From positions 140,001 through 204,000 of the forward strand of contig CAJNDS010002350.1 in the NCBI GenBank assembly GCA_905221605.1: a stretch of 64,000 nt of DNA, read 5' to 3'. Position 1 is the stretch's first letter; every line of letters begins with the position of its first letter. This document shows positions 42,393 to 53,151 of this stretch, in pieces. The notes beneath the pieces were generated by a model. The model saw only the letters and a list, made by a program, of their open reading frames with translations, had not been told where the DNA came from and did not search any database. The DNA comes from Symbiodinium natans (Eukaryota > Sar > Dinophyceae > Suessiales > Symbiodiniaceae). The translations under genes and the position numbers were made by a program.

Positions 42393-44419
42393 TCAGAAGT
42401 CGCAGCCTGTCTCTAGACCAGACACGTACACAGCAACACGCAACTCTGCGCTTCCGAAGCACAGAAGTCCAACCGGCAAGGCCGAAGATTGCAAACTCAG
42501 ATTGAAAGGACTTCCAAAAGTCATGGATTGCAAGCTGCCAGGACAGGCCACGTTCTCCAAGCTCTGGTTGAAACGGCTTCCGAAGCTCAGGGACTGCAAG
42601 CTGCCAGGCAAGGCCACGTTCTCCAAGCTCTGGCTGAAAGAGTGTCCGAAGCTCAAGGACTGCAAGCTGTCGGGTAAGGCTACATTCTCCAAGCTCTGGT
42701 TGAAATTGTCTCCGAAGCTCAGGGACTGCAAACTGCCAGGAAAGGCCACGTTCTCCAAGCTCTGGTTGAAAGAGTATGCGAAGCTCAAGGACTGTAAGCT
42801 GGCAGGCAAGGCCACGTTGTCCAAGCTCTGGTTGAAACGGCCTTCGAAACTCAAGGACTGCAAGCTGCCAGGCAAAACCACATTGTCCAGGCTCTGGTTG
42901 AAAGAGTGTCCGAAGCTCAAGGACTGCAAGCTGCCAGGCAAGGCCACATTCTCCAAGCTCTGGTTGAAAGAGTGTCCGAAGCTTAAGGACTGTAAGCTGG
43001 CAGGCAAGGCCACGGTGTCCAAGCTCTGGTTGAACTCGTCTCCGAAGCTCAAGGACTGCAAGCTGACAGGCAAGGCCACATTCTCCACGCTCTGGTTGAA
43101 TTCGTCTCCGAAGCTCAAGGACTGCAAGCTGCCAGGCAAGGCCACATTCTCCAAGCTCTGGTTGAAATAATATCCGAAGCTCAAGGACTGAAAGCTGCCA
43201 GGCAAGGCCACATTCTCCAAGCTCTGTCGGGAACCAAGGCTCAAGGACTGCAAGCTGCCAGGCAAGGCCACATTCTCCAAGCTCTGGTTGAAAGAGTGTC
43301 CGAAGCTCAAGGACTGTAAGCTGGCAGGCAAGGCCACGGTGTCCAAGCTCTGGTTGAAAAAATATCCGAAGCTCAAGGACTGCAAGCTGCCAGGCAAGGC
43401 CACATTCTCCAAGCTCTGGTTGAAAGAGTGTCCGAAGCTTAAGGACTGTAAGCTGGCAGGCAAGGCCACGGTGTCCAAGCTCTGGTTGAAACGGCCTTCG
43501 AAACTCAAGGACTGCAACCTGCCAGGCAAAACCACATTGTCCAAGCTCTGGTTGAAAGAGTGTCCGAAGCTCAAGGACTGCAAGCTGTCGGGCAAAGCCA
43601 CATTCTCAAAGCTCTGGTTGAAAGAGTGTCCGAAGCTCAAGGACTGCAAGCTGTCGGGCAAAGCCACATTCTCCAAGCTCTGGTTGAAATAGTGTCCGAA
43701 ACTCAAGGACTGCAAGCTGCTGGGCAAGGCCACATTCTCCAGACTGTGGTTGAAAGAATGTCCGAAGGTCAAGGACTTCAAGCTGCCAGGCAAGGCCACG
43801 TTCTCTAAGCTCTGGGCGAAAGCGAATCCGAAGCTCAGGGACTGCAAGTTCTTTGGCAGTTCAACATTCTCGAGACTGTGCTCACCATAAAATTCCAACG
43901 AAGAGATTGCGTCCTTCGCATGTACGTCCATCATGCTCAGGCGTTGACCGTCACTTGCTCGCAGAAACGCAGCTGCTGCATGCCCTGCACCAACCTAGGT
44001 TGTCCCCTTAAAGCCTCCGACAAAAAATCCGAAAACAGGATCCTCTTGCACCCAGCTCACATTATGGAAAACATATATCTAAACATGACAAGGGCAACCT
44101 GTTGAACCACATACGTGATGACATCGCCCTGAACTTGCTCCAACAGCGGCTTGGAATCGTCCAGGGTATTGCCGCCAGCCGCCAGGACAAGCATGCCGCC
44201 TAACCGCAAGCTGATCCTTCCTGCGACGCTCTTCCGCAAGTCTTCCACGGTCATGTTGTCTTCAAGAGGAAGCTGCACTGCTGAACCATCGAGACCACAG
44301 ACCGTCAACTGTCGGGAGGAACTCAGGCCATCAGTCTCGTCTCTGCGCTGACACTTCACATTCCGCTCTTCTGGAGACCCACGAAGCATGGCCCGAAATC
44401 CTAGCGCGAGGTCGGCCAT
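42393..44419 (-). CDS. Ubiquitin-like domain plus FNIP-type repeat protein, copy C (5' truncated)
   Basis: Exon 2 (42393-43994) encodes the conserved linker and 21 FNIP-type repeats. One repeat is shortened (GSRQS). It ends SGLETGCDF and a TGA. The intron is 43995-44098 (104 bp, GT-AG). Exon 1 can be read from an ATG at 44419 (MADLALGF). The same frame continues upstream as RFISSTKVTRAKAQGQY, homologous to copy B, but it runs into a TGA. Homology with A and B stops just beyond ATGAACCTG (44461-44469 on the plus strand), so the first 30 or so codons and the usual start are missing. The gene is either using the internal ATG, giving about 640 residues, or is a pseudogene. Plus-strand shadow frames are broken by stops here while the minus frame is not, which supports minus-strand selection. 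Confidence 0.7.
43995..44098 (-). other. Intron of copy C
   Basis: A 104-bp GT-AG intron with GTTG at both junctions, as in copies A and B. Confidence 0.7.
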
Positions 44420-45374
44420 ATATTGGCCTTGCGCCTTGGCTCGGGTGACCTTTGTGGACGAAATGAACCTGGGCCTTCATGAGAGAACATGTAGTACAGG
44501 GCATGGGGTACCTGATCTCTAGGGGTTCTACCTTGGACCCTTAAGGTTGTGCCCTTGGGTTTGGGGCCCCTTTTCAGGATCCTTAAGAGAATATAAGGGC
44601 CATATCAGGAGTATATTAAGGGAAACCTTCAGGGGTACAACCTTCGGGGTACGAGTCTTGATCCCTTGATGATCCCACTGAAAGGCTACTAATGTCCCTA
44701 AGGGAGCTTTCCTTCTGAACGTCCGATGGCCGAAGGTCATGCAAGCAGCCGGGCAGGGTCACATCACCCTAACTCTGGTTGAAGTCATGTGCCATCCTAA
44801 ACCCTATAACACGCCCCCCCAAACCATAAGCCCCAAAGCTTACTCTGGTCTTCGAGTCTATATACATGGGTAGTTCGTTAAATGAGGGTCCCCTATTGCC
44901 ATTTCTATGTAGTACGGCACCCGTAAAAGAAGGACCGCAAAGTGTCCCTGAACACCTGAACCCTAAACCCACATATAGAACCCGATGGGCCACTGGCAAA
45001 TGAAACGTAAGTGTGCTAGCCAGAGCTTCTTTCAGGCCTCTGACACCCGATTTCTACCCTTAAACCCTTGGCCCTAATTCCTAAACCGCAGCTATAGGGC
45101 TAAGGGACGTCCCACCCTGGTTTAGGGTTTCGGGTACACCCTAGACTCAAACCACTGGAGTGCTGAAACTCTAGACGCCCGAAATCTAAGGGTTCCAAGT
45201 ATGGGCCCTGAAACTTAGGTCCCTTGTTATACAACCCTTATATGGGGGTTTAAGAAAATCAGGCACCCCTTAAGATAGACCCCAAAATAGTAGGATCCCC
45301 TTTTAGTAAGGACCCCAAGAGTGTACCCCTAATTTCGGAAAGCCCCATATGTGCTATACATAATAAGGGCAACC

Positions 45375-45420
<46 letters not shown>

Positions 45421-45710
45421 ACCCTAAACCCTAAACCCTAAACCCTAAGCCCATACTTCGGATCCCCATAAGGACCTTAGACTCAAGCCTGAAGTGGGCT
45501 TCGGCAGTAGACTTCTCCAGGTCTCTGGAGCCCTGTAATTGCAGTTCCGCTCTTGGGGCATTTCATGTTCTGTTTGCGGCGATAGAAGGAAGTACAAGTC
45601 AAGGTCTACGTACTCTTCCCCTCCTGCAAAAGTCCGAAACCCGAAACCATCTAAACCCTGAACCCTGAACCCTACACCCTAAACCCTAAACCCGAAACCC
45701 CCACGAGACG
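44420..45710. other. 5' flank of copy C: relics and elements
   Basis: Holds a decayed FNIP repeat (44729-44790), a segment shared with 25818-25856 (44965-44995), a family XI element (45247-45354) and a (CCCTCAA)n array. No intact gene. Confidence 0.4.
45247..45354. mobile_element. Family XI element
   Basis: GGGGGTTTAAGAAAATCAGG and the inverse TTTCGGAAAGCCCC. Confidence 0.6.
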
Positions 45711-45715
45711 GAGAG

Positions 45716-45790
45716 CCTCTTTCGGCAGGTTGCCGACGGAGCCGCAGAACATGGGCGCGGCTGCGGCCCTTTTGCCAAAGAGGGCTGTTG
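45716..45790 (-). CDS. Probable exon, product unknown
   Basis: Reads KRAAAAPMFCGSVGNLPKEA then LRLVG. It is GC-rich and bracketed by CCCTAAA and TTTAGGG. Confidence 0.45.
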
Positions 45791-45940
45791 ACAGAATTTT
45801 GGGTCTTTTGGGGTTTAGGGTTTAGGGTTTGGCTGTTGACAGAATTTAGGGTCTTTTAGGGTTTAGGGTTTGGCTGTTGACAGAATTTTAGGGTCTTGGG
45901 GTTTAGGGTTTAGGGTTTGGCTGTTGACAGAATTTTAGGC
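45786..45940. repeat. Four tandem copies of a ~46-bp unit
   Basis: GGCTGTTGACAGAATTTTAG followed by heptamers is repeated four times, so exon-edge sequence was copied together with telomere-like repeats. Confidence 0.85.
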
Positions 45941-46089
45941 TTCAGGAGTTTGGGGTTTTGGACTTTTGGGGGTTTTGGGGGTTTGGGGTTTGGGGGGGTT
46001 TGGGGTTTAGGGTTGGGGAGAATTTGGGGTTTCGGGCTTTGGGTTCTAGGGTCGAGGGAGGGTTTGGGGTTTAGAGCCTTTTGAGGGCT

Positions 46090-46285
46090 TTTACAGGATA
46101 TCGGGTTTAGGATTTACGGCCGGGTCTAATTTTCTATACGGTTTAGGATTCAGGGCCGGGGCCCTTTCTTTGATGGGGGTTCAGGATTTAGGGCCGGGGC
46201 TGTTTTTTTGAAGGGGTTAGGATTTAGGGCCGGGGCCCCTTTTTTGAAAGGGTTTAGGATTTAGGGCCGGCGCTGCTTTTTTTGG
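46090..46285. repeat. Five tandem copies of a ~45-bp unit
   Basis: GTTTAGGATTTAGGGCCGGG followed by a T-rich segment, with diverged units. Confidence 0.8.
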
Positions 46286-46547
46286 GAGGTTTTCGAAGAC
46301 TCTGTTTAGGGTGGGCTGGCTGGGGGGGGGGGGGGGAATTGGGGTATTGGGCATTCGGGCTGAAGGACGATGAGGCTACTGGGAATTCAGGACACAGAAT
46401 GCAAAGAGCGAAAAGGCCTAACCCTAAACCCTAAACCCGAAACCCTAAACCCTAAACCCCAAACCCTGAACCCTAAACCCTAAACCCTAAACCCTAAGGG
46501 CTTAGCTCTAACCTTCGAGAGGCCTCAGGGCTTAGGGCTTAGCCGCT

Positions 46548-46616
46548 CCCGGTTGCAGCTGGGCGTCGCAGGTCCCAGCTTCTTGGCCCGCTCCTGCACA
46601 TCCTTCATCGCCTGTT
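46548..46616 (-). CDS. Probable exon, product unknown
   Basis: Reads QAMKDVQERAKKLGPATPSC then NRER. Starts after TTTAGGG-bounded sequence. Confidence 0.45.
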
Positions 46617-46826
46617 TAGGGTTTAGGGTTTAGGGTTTAGGGTTTAAAACTTAGGGTTGAGGGTCTCGTGTCAGCTTCTTTGGGATTTCCACACCACCGA
46701 GGAGATGGGGTGCTTTGGGCTTAGGGCTTAGGGCTTCGGGTTTAGCGTTTAGGGTCTAGGGTTTAGGGCTTAGGGTTTATTTAGAGTTTAGGGATTACTT
46801 AGAGTCTTTAGGGTTTATAAGGCCTG

Positions 46827-46943
46827 GTAGCCCAATGCTACCCTTTTGCAATTTTTTTGGTTCTGGGTTCACTTACAACTTAACCAACCCCAAAAAAAGT
46901 TTGTACCCGTATTGTGATATGGTTGCTGGGCTACCAAGGCTTG
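46827..46943. mobile_element. Family I element, intact
   Basis: CCTGGTAGCCCAATGCTACC on the left and GGTTGCTGGGCTACCAAG on the right. Confidence 0.75.
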
Positions 46944-47447
46944 ACTCTAGTTCAACTCGAACCCCCTCCGGCCAAAACTCAGAGGCACGAAAGCAAGAAC
47001 TAGTGATTTGGTAAGTCTGAAGCCCTAAACCCGTTGATAACCCGAAACCCTAAACCCCGAACCCTAACCCCCAGAAGGGGAATAAGGGCCAATAGCGTCT
47101 TAAAACACACACCGTGAGAAGCAAAAACATGTTTTTTTCCACCTTCCCAAGCTCACGCGACGTTTTAGCCAGGGTTTAGGTGCCTTGCTCATTGCGGGCT
47201 TTATCCTTCTCTAAGGAACAGGGCTACCCTAAACCTTTTTCAGGTGCAAGGCCACTCGAAACCCTAGACCTCAAACCCGCTTTTCTGGAAGCGAACGAAA
47301 ATAACCTAAGCCCTACTTGCGTTGCAGGCACCTAAAAGCCCTAACCGCCCTAACCCACATATCCTACACCCCAAAACCCTATTGAGCCCTTACAAGTAGC
47401 TCTACCCTAAACCCTAAACCCTAAACCCTAAACCCTAAACCCTAAAC

Positions 47448-47529
47448 CGTGGCGCGCCTTCTCCAGCACCTCGGCCGGAACACCCAAGCCGCCCAACAGT
47501 TCGAGAGCCAGGGATGCCGGGATGCCCAC
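47448..47529 (-). CDS. Exon spliced at a telomere-like donor; weak MutS-family resemblance
   Basis: Acceptor ATCTCAG|GTGGGC. The frame reads GIPASLALELLGGLGVPAEV then LEKARH. The donor CACG|GTTTAGGG is the first unit of a TTTAGGG array. The pattern GI-x-A-x-L...GVP-x-VLEKA recalls the C-terminal helices of MutS-type proteins, but the match is short. Confidence 0.4.
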
Positions 47530-47694
47530 CTGAGATGCTGAAGAGTGCTCTGTAGGGTTTAGGGTTTAGGGTTTAGGGTTTAGGGTTTAGGGTTTCGGGT
47601 TAGGGTTTAGGGTTTAGGGTTTAGGGTTTAGGGTTTAGAGTTTAGCAGGGTCTATAGGGGGTGTAGGGTGTATATGGGGTTTACGATATTAGGG

Positions 47695-48050
47695 GCACCT
47701 TATTGAGGTCTGTGTGATATGGGAATCCTTCTGTTTGTTTGAGTCTAATTCAGGGGAACAAATTATTTTCGTACCTATTATTTTCGTAAACCTCCATATA
47801 GGATTTGTAGGGCATATAGGACTTGGAGCACTCACATGGCTTAAGTATATGATAAGGGTGCTCTGTTTGGTGTTGGTTTACCTGTATAAGAGACTCCAGA
47901 ACCCAAAACAGGCAAAAGGGTAGCAGGCAACTCATGCTCGCACGGTTGCTGTTGAACCGAGGAAGACACAGGGGGGCGTCCCCTGCTACGAACGAGGAAG
48001 AAGGCCAGGGGTTCGCTCTGAAAGCGCCAGCACCCAAACCCTAAACCCCA
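47695..48050. other. AT-richer sequence with a partial family I element
   Basis: ATAAGGGTGCTCTGTTTGGT, ACCTGTATAAGAGACTCCAG and CAGGCAAAAGGGTAGCAGG follow family I order. Open frames here are not convincing. Confidence 0.35.
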
Positions 48051-48105
48051 AACCCTAATCCCTTTACCGTTTACCCTTTCATTGGAGGCTTGATATGGGT
48101 TTTAG

Positions 48106-48182
48106 GGATCCTGACCCTCCCCTGCAGAAACAGGGTACTAGAGTGCTAGTACACTTGGTGCCCTGGATCCCTAGAAGAAAAC
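48106..48182. mobile_element. Small inverted-repeat element
   Basis: TTTTAGGGATCC on the left and GGATCCCTAGAAGAAAA on the right enclose AGTGCTAGTACACTTGG. Confidence 0.4.
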
Positions 48183-48287
48183 CCTCAACCCTAAACCCTA
48201 AACCCAAAACCCTATAACATCTAAAGGGCTGTGGTAGGAATGTGTTGTGGGTTGAAGATTTTGGGCCTCGGGGCCGAGCCGAACGGG

Positions 48288-48353
48288 GGTTTAGGGTTTA
48301 GGGTTTAGGGTTTAGGGTTTAGGGTTTAGGGTTCAGGGTTTAGGGTTTAGGGT
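48288..48353. repeat. Telomere-like array (TTTAGGG)
   Basis: About nine units. Confidence 0.95.
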
Positions 48354-48618
48354 CTGGGCTTCAAATTCGCAGGGTGTGAGGTTTGGGCCCTGACATCCCA
48401 CATGGCCACATGGCAACAGCAACTATCCCGCAAGCTGTTGCCTAAACCCTGAACTCCGAACGCTATAAGATCCTTAAACCCTATAAACCCTAAACCCTAA
48501 ACTTTACATCCTTAACCCGAAACCCTAAACCCTAAACTTTACATCCTAATCCGTAAACCCTAACCCCCAAACACAACAGCTGTTGGTCCGGTTGGGACCT
48601 TTGGCAGTGTGCCACGGG

Positions 48619-48729
<111 letters not shown>

Positions 48730-49092
48730 CTGCCCAGGGGATGTAGAGTTAGCCAAGTGTAGGGGTTTAGGGCTTCGGGTTTTCGGGTTTTAGGCTTTAG
48801 GCGTTTGAGGCTTTAGGGCTTCAGGGTTTACAGCGTTTCAGGGGGCTAGGAATTTAGGGTTTTCGGGTCTGATGGTTTATGGTTTAGCCACAACCATTTT
48901 GTGGTGGTTCGGGGTGTTTCGGACATGTGCTACAAGGGTCGGCTCGCGCAAAGCACATGTGTAACATCATATGGGGGACAGCTACGAACCTGAACCAAAA
49001 AAACAAACCCTGAACTCTCACGACATAGCTCGAGGACTTTCCGGGAGGACCGCCCTTTGACTAAACGACAACTTCCCACCCCCCAACCCGCA

Positions 49093-49186
49093 GGGATGGT
49101 CACCCTTATACTAACAGCTCCTTAATGGGGACTATAATCGGGGGGGTATAATCCCTATTAAGGACTGTCAGTATAAGGGGGAACCT
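49093..49186. mobile_element. Family X element
   Basis: GATGGTCACCCTTATACTAA on the left and CAGTATAAGGGGGAACC on the right. Confidence 0.65.
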
Positions 49187-49687
49187 AAACCCTAAACTCC
49201 GAAACCCTAAACCCTAGCCCTAAACCCAAAATTTTCTGGGGTTGCCGACCGAGGCACGTGGGTTCCGGCTTTTCGAAACGGGTCCACCGCCGGCTCCGTT
49301 TCGCTCTTGGGGGGCGGAGGGGGTGGCACCTGAGGAAGTTTGGGGTTTCAGGAGCTTAGATTAGGGTTTAGGGTTTAGGGTTTAGGGTTTAGGCTTAGGG
49401 TTTAGGGGTTAGGGTTTAGGGTTGAGCCTGTTTTGACGCCTAGGGTTTAGGGTTTAGGGTTTAGGGTTAGGGTTTAGGGTTTAGGGTTTCGGGGGTGTAG
49501 GGTGTAGGGTGTAGGGTTCAGGGTTTAGGGTTTAGGGTTCAGGGCTCAGGGTCTAGGGTTGAGGGTGTAGAGCCCCCATGGATTCAGGTAGCTGGTACCC
49601 CACTTCAATAGAGTACAGTACCTTGTAGGGTTCGTGATACAAGGGCAAGGGTAGCAAGAGATGAATGGGCCGAAGTCGACGGGTGTC

Positions 49688-49990
49688 CTAAAGCTTGAAC
49701 CCAAGAATTTGTCTGTCCAAAACGATCTTCCGGAGCAGGGTCCTCCATGCCACCGATCTCTGAATAGCCTTATCTGCGGCCTTTGCAGTGGGCACAAGGG
49801 CAGTCCAGCTGCGAGACAATTCCTCTGAGGCCCTCTGGAAGGCGGGCAGCTTTTCCGCGATCCCGACCACATCTTTCGTTTTGTTGGCATGCTCAAACAC
49901 CCGCTTCCAGCGATTTGATCCCCCTCTCTTGTCCGGGCTGCTGGTGACACACTGGATCTTTGCTTGTGGAGAAAAGACCAAAACCCTGCC
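49688..49990 (-). CDS. Terminal exon, product unknown
   Basis: The frame contains RKRGGS-like basic sequence, then WKRVFEHANKTKDVVGIAEK and LPAFQRASEELSRSWTALVP. It ends IVLDRQILGFKL and TAG. Charged helical composition and a 100-codon open frame outside repeats make it a good exon. The 5' edge is uncertain, with no ATG in frame. No family was recognised. Confidence 0.55.
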   Translation of the reverse strand, partial: GRVLVFSPQAKIQCVTSSPDKRGGSNRWKRVFEHANKTKDVVGIAEKLPAFQRASEELSRSWTALVPTAKAADKAIQRSVAWRTLLRKIVLDRQILGFKL

Positions 49991-50392
49991 CGAACCCAAA
50001 TCCTAAAGCCAAAGGGCTAAACCCAAGCCCCAAACCCGAAACTTTAAAGCACGGACCGCCGTCTCCCTAGGCCCGGTTGGTGACACTTGGGTTTCGGGCT
50101 TCGGGTTTAGCTGATTGGGTTTAGGGTTCTATAGGTTCAGGTTTAGGGTTAGGCTGTCTTCATACATCAGAACCCGGACAATCGTACGACCCGAAGCAAC
50201 CTAAACAACCAGCACAGGACCCTACAAGAACCAAACAACCGAAACAACAAACCCTAGACCTCAACAAATTGAGCAGCAAACCCTAGGCACAGAACCTAAG
50301 CACGAAGCCCTGAGCCTTCTAAACCCCAAACCCTAAACCCGACACCCCACACCCCAAACCCCAAACCCTAAACCCTAAACCCTAAACCCTAC

Positions 50393-50432
50393 ACCCTACA
50401 CCCTACACCCTACACCCTACACCCTACACCCC
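50393..50432. repeat. Variant array (CCCTACA)n
   Basis: A short homogeneous run. Confidence 0.9.
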
Positions 50433-50564
50433 AAACCCTAAACCCCAAACCCTAAACCCTAAACCCTAAGCCCTAAGCCCTAAGCCCTAAACCCTAAACC
50501 CTAAGCCCTAAACCCTAAACCCTAAACCCTAAACCCTAAACCCTAAACCAACCTCTCCCGGGCG

Positions 50565-50650
50565 CTGGGAGCCACATGTTGGTCGACACGACCGTGCGCG
50601 ACTCGATGGTCACAGATACGTCGGCCCCGGCCTTGTCCAAACATCGCACC
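50565..50650 (-). CDS. Ankyrin-like exon
   Basis: Reads RCLDKAGADVSVTIESRTVV then STNMWLPA, with an ankyrin-like L-x-x-AGADV turn. CCCTAAA on the left, TTTAGGG on the right. Confidence 0.45.
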
Positions 50651-50671
50651 GGTTTTTAGGGGGTTTAGAGT

Positions 50672-50965
50672 TTAGGGTTTAGGGTTTAGGGTTAGGGTTT
50701 AGGGTTTAGGGTTTAGGGTTTAGGGTTTAGGGTTTAGGGTTTAGGGTTTAGGGTTTAGGGTTGAGGGTTGAGGGTTTAGGTTTAGGGTTTAGGGTTTAGG
50801 GTTTAGGGTTTAGGGTTTAGGGTTTAGGGTTTAGGGTTTAGGGTTGAGGGTTGAGGGTTTAGGTTTAGGGTTTAGGGTTTAGGGTTTAGGGTTTAGGGTT
50901 TAGGGTTTAGGGTTTAGGGTTTAGGGTTTAGGGTTTAGGGTTTAGGGTTTAGGGTTTAGGGTTTG
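50672..50965. repeat. Longest telomere-like array (TTTAGGG), with internal duplication
   Basis: About 290 bp. The interruption TTGAGGGTTGAGGGTTTAGG occurs twice (about 50761 and 50844), so part of the array was duplicated as a block. Confidence 0.95.
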
Positions 50966-51251
50966 GCGTTGTAGGTTTCGGGGTTTAAGGGTTTAGGGGT
51001 TTAGGGCTTTAAGTTTAGGGTTTAGTTCAGGATTCAGGGCTTGGGGTCTAGGGTTTAGAGTTCAGGGTCCTCGAGTTCTTCGTAGTCGGGTGCAGGGCTT
51101 CGGGAAGAAAGGAAATGAACTAGTCATGCGTACTTCATATCCCCCCTCTTCACCCTTGAAGAGATCAAATTGGGGTACTAGTTCCCCATCTTCCACGAAG
51201 TGCCACTACGTTTAGGGATGAAATGTGCGGCCCAGGGCTTCGGGGGCTCGG

Positions 51252-51298
51252 GCTGTCCACAGGAAAGCAGCAATAACGAAGCCAGCCTCTTGCTGGTT
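51252..51298 (-). CDS. Probable exon, product unknown
   Basis: After acceptor CTGTAAAG the frame reads NQQEAGFVIAAFLWTA. Confidence 0.4.
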
Positions 51299-51604
51299 CT
51301 TTACAGGCAAACAGGCCCCTAAATCCTGAACCGGTTAAGGGTTTAGGGTTTAGGTTTTAGGGTTGATTTAGGGTTTAGGGTTGTATAAGTCTTTACGAGG
51401 TAGACGTAGACACACGCAAGCCCACAGCCCGTAAACCTCAAACCCAGAGCGAAGCCCTATATCAAAGCCAACATCCAGCCCTGCACCCTACACCACGCAC
51501 GCTTGAACCCCTATGAGCCCCAAGAAAAACCTCACACCAAAGAATCCTAAACCCTAAACCCTAAATCCTAACCCCTAAACCATCAACCCTAAAACAAAAT
51601 GAAC

Positions 51605-51665
51605 ATAACACGCCTGAGTCAGCAAGCCCACGAGGGCATCCGTGCCGTGCTCCACGGCCTCTTGG
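51605..51665 (-). CDS. Possible exon, strand uncertain
   Basis: Minus reads SQEAVEHGTDALVGLLTQA; plus reads LSQQAHEGIRAVLHGLLGKG. Confidence 0.3.
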
Positions 51666-52066
51666 GAAAAGGATGGAATTTAGGACTTGGGATGCGGGGC
51701 TGGGTCCCCTAAACCCTCAACCCTAAACCCTACACCCTACTCCCTAAACCGTGTAGGGGGTATCTGGTGTCGAGTCTCGGGTTTAGGGCTTTGGTTTTGG
51801 GGCGTCAAAAGGATTGACGCCTAGGGTCAGAGCGGGGCGCCGGGGGAGGGGGGCCGGCGATCTAGCTGTAAGGATCCCAAACTAGGTTCTGAGCACTATA
51901 GCTGTAAGGGTTTAGGGTTTACATCTTCCCTCGCCGCATTTTTTTTTGTTGGCGGCGGGGGGGGGGGGGGGGGGTCAGGGTTTGGTGGTGCACCGGGCTA
52001 CCTGGACAACACCTTACACCCTACATCCGCAAGCCCCAGCCCTGAACCCCTAGACCTGCGCCCCTG

Positions 52067-52239
52067 CTTGTTCATGGTACTTAGGGTTTAGGGTCTAGGG
52101 TTAAGGGTTTAGGGTATAGGGGTCCAATTATAACTGTACTTTGAACTGTACTTATAACCATATTAAGGCACTTAAGCGGCTTAGAAGTGGGTTATAAGTA
52201 CAGGTAGAATTGGCGAATGAGTACCATGAACCTCCAAGT
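52067..52239. mobile_element. Family III palindrome with TTTAGGG insert in the left arm
   Basis: TTGTTCATGGTACTTAGGG is broken by about 40 bp of TTTAGGG-type units, then continues TCCAATTATAACTGTACTT. The right arm is complete. Confidence 0.7.
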
Positions 52240-52741
52240 GGGTGTGCACCACGGGGAAGAGACATCAGGCTCTTGTGGCTGGGTGTTGTGCTTCAGTAGG
52301 GGATCCGCATTGAGGGCCCTTAATTGGGCCCCTTGTTATTTCTATATATATATATATGTAAATAGTAAATACATATATGTATATTGTACGGGCCCATCGT
52401 TCCAACCTTACCTTCAGGGTTTCTGCAGAGCTGTGAGGGTTGAGGGAAAATATCGCGGCTGCTAAGTGTCACTGTTCGACAGATGCACGCCCTAAAGCCT
52501 GTCGCACAGTCGGGTTGAGCGTTTAACTGGATCCCTAACCCTAAACCCTAACCCTAAACCCTAAACCCTAAGCCACACCACAATCTGAAACAGCCAGGCC
52601 CAGCATCTAAAGCCCCAAACCATTCGGGGCTTCATGGCTAAGGGTTGCTGTAAAGTTTAGGATTCCTTAGTCAAAACCAAAACTGGACCTAAACCCTAAT
52701 ACCCCAAACCCCAAACCCCCAACAGTAAACCCTATAAACCC

Positions 52742-52825
52742 TGCAGGCAGCGCCTGGTGCAAGGAAAGCCGAGGCGTGCCGGGGCGTGGGGCATAGAGCG
52801 CCGCCGCAAGATGGCCCTGGAGCTC
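52742..52825 (-). CDS. Ankyrin-like exon
   Basis: Strong acceptor TTTGCTTTCAG, then ELQGHLAAALYAPRPGTPRL. The plus strand is also open, so strand is moderately sure. Confidence 0.4.
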
Positions 52826-53047
52826 CTGAAAGCAAAGGGGAAATGGCTGAGGATGTAAGGTTTAGGGTTTAGGGTTTGGGGTCTATAGGGTCTAGGGTTT
52901 AGGGTTTAGGGTTTAGGGTTTAGAGTTTAGAGTTTAGGGCTAAGGGCTAGGGTTCAGGGTTTAGGGATGGCTCAGGATGTAAGGTTTATAGGCTTAGTTT
53001 TCCAGTATCCTCGGCGAAACACAAGGTTGACCTTTGGGGACTATGTG

Positions 53048-53151
53048 GGGGTTTACGACAACAGGGAACCCTAACATAGACCCCCGAATAGTAGGATCCC
53101 TTATAGTAAGGACCCCTATATGGTACCCCTAATTTCGGAAACCCCCATGTA
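53048..53151. mobile_element. Family XI element
   Basis: GGGGGTTTACGACAACAGGG on the left and TTTCGGAAACCCCC on the right. Confidence 0.6.

Noticed and set aside
44528-44740. 70-codon minus frame upstream of copy C
   Set aside because: Lies in decayed repeat and element sequence with no coding character; does not continue the gene.
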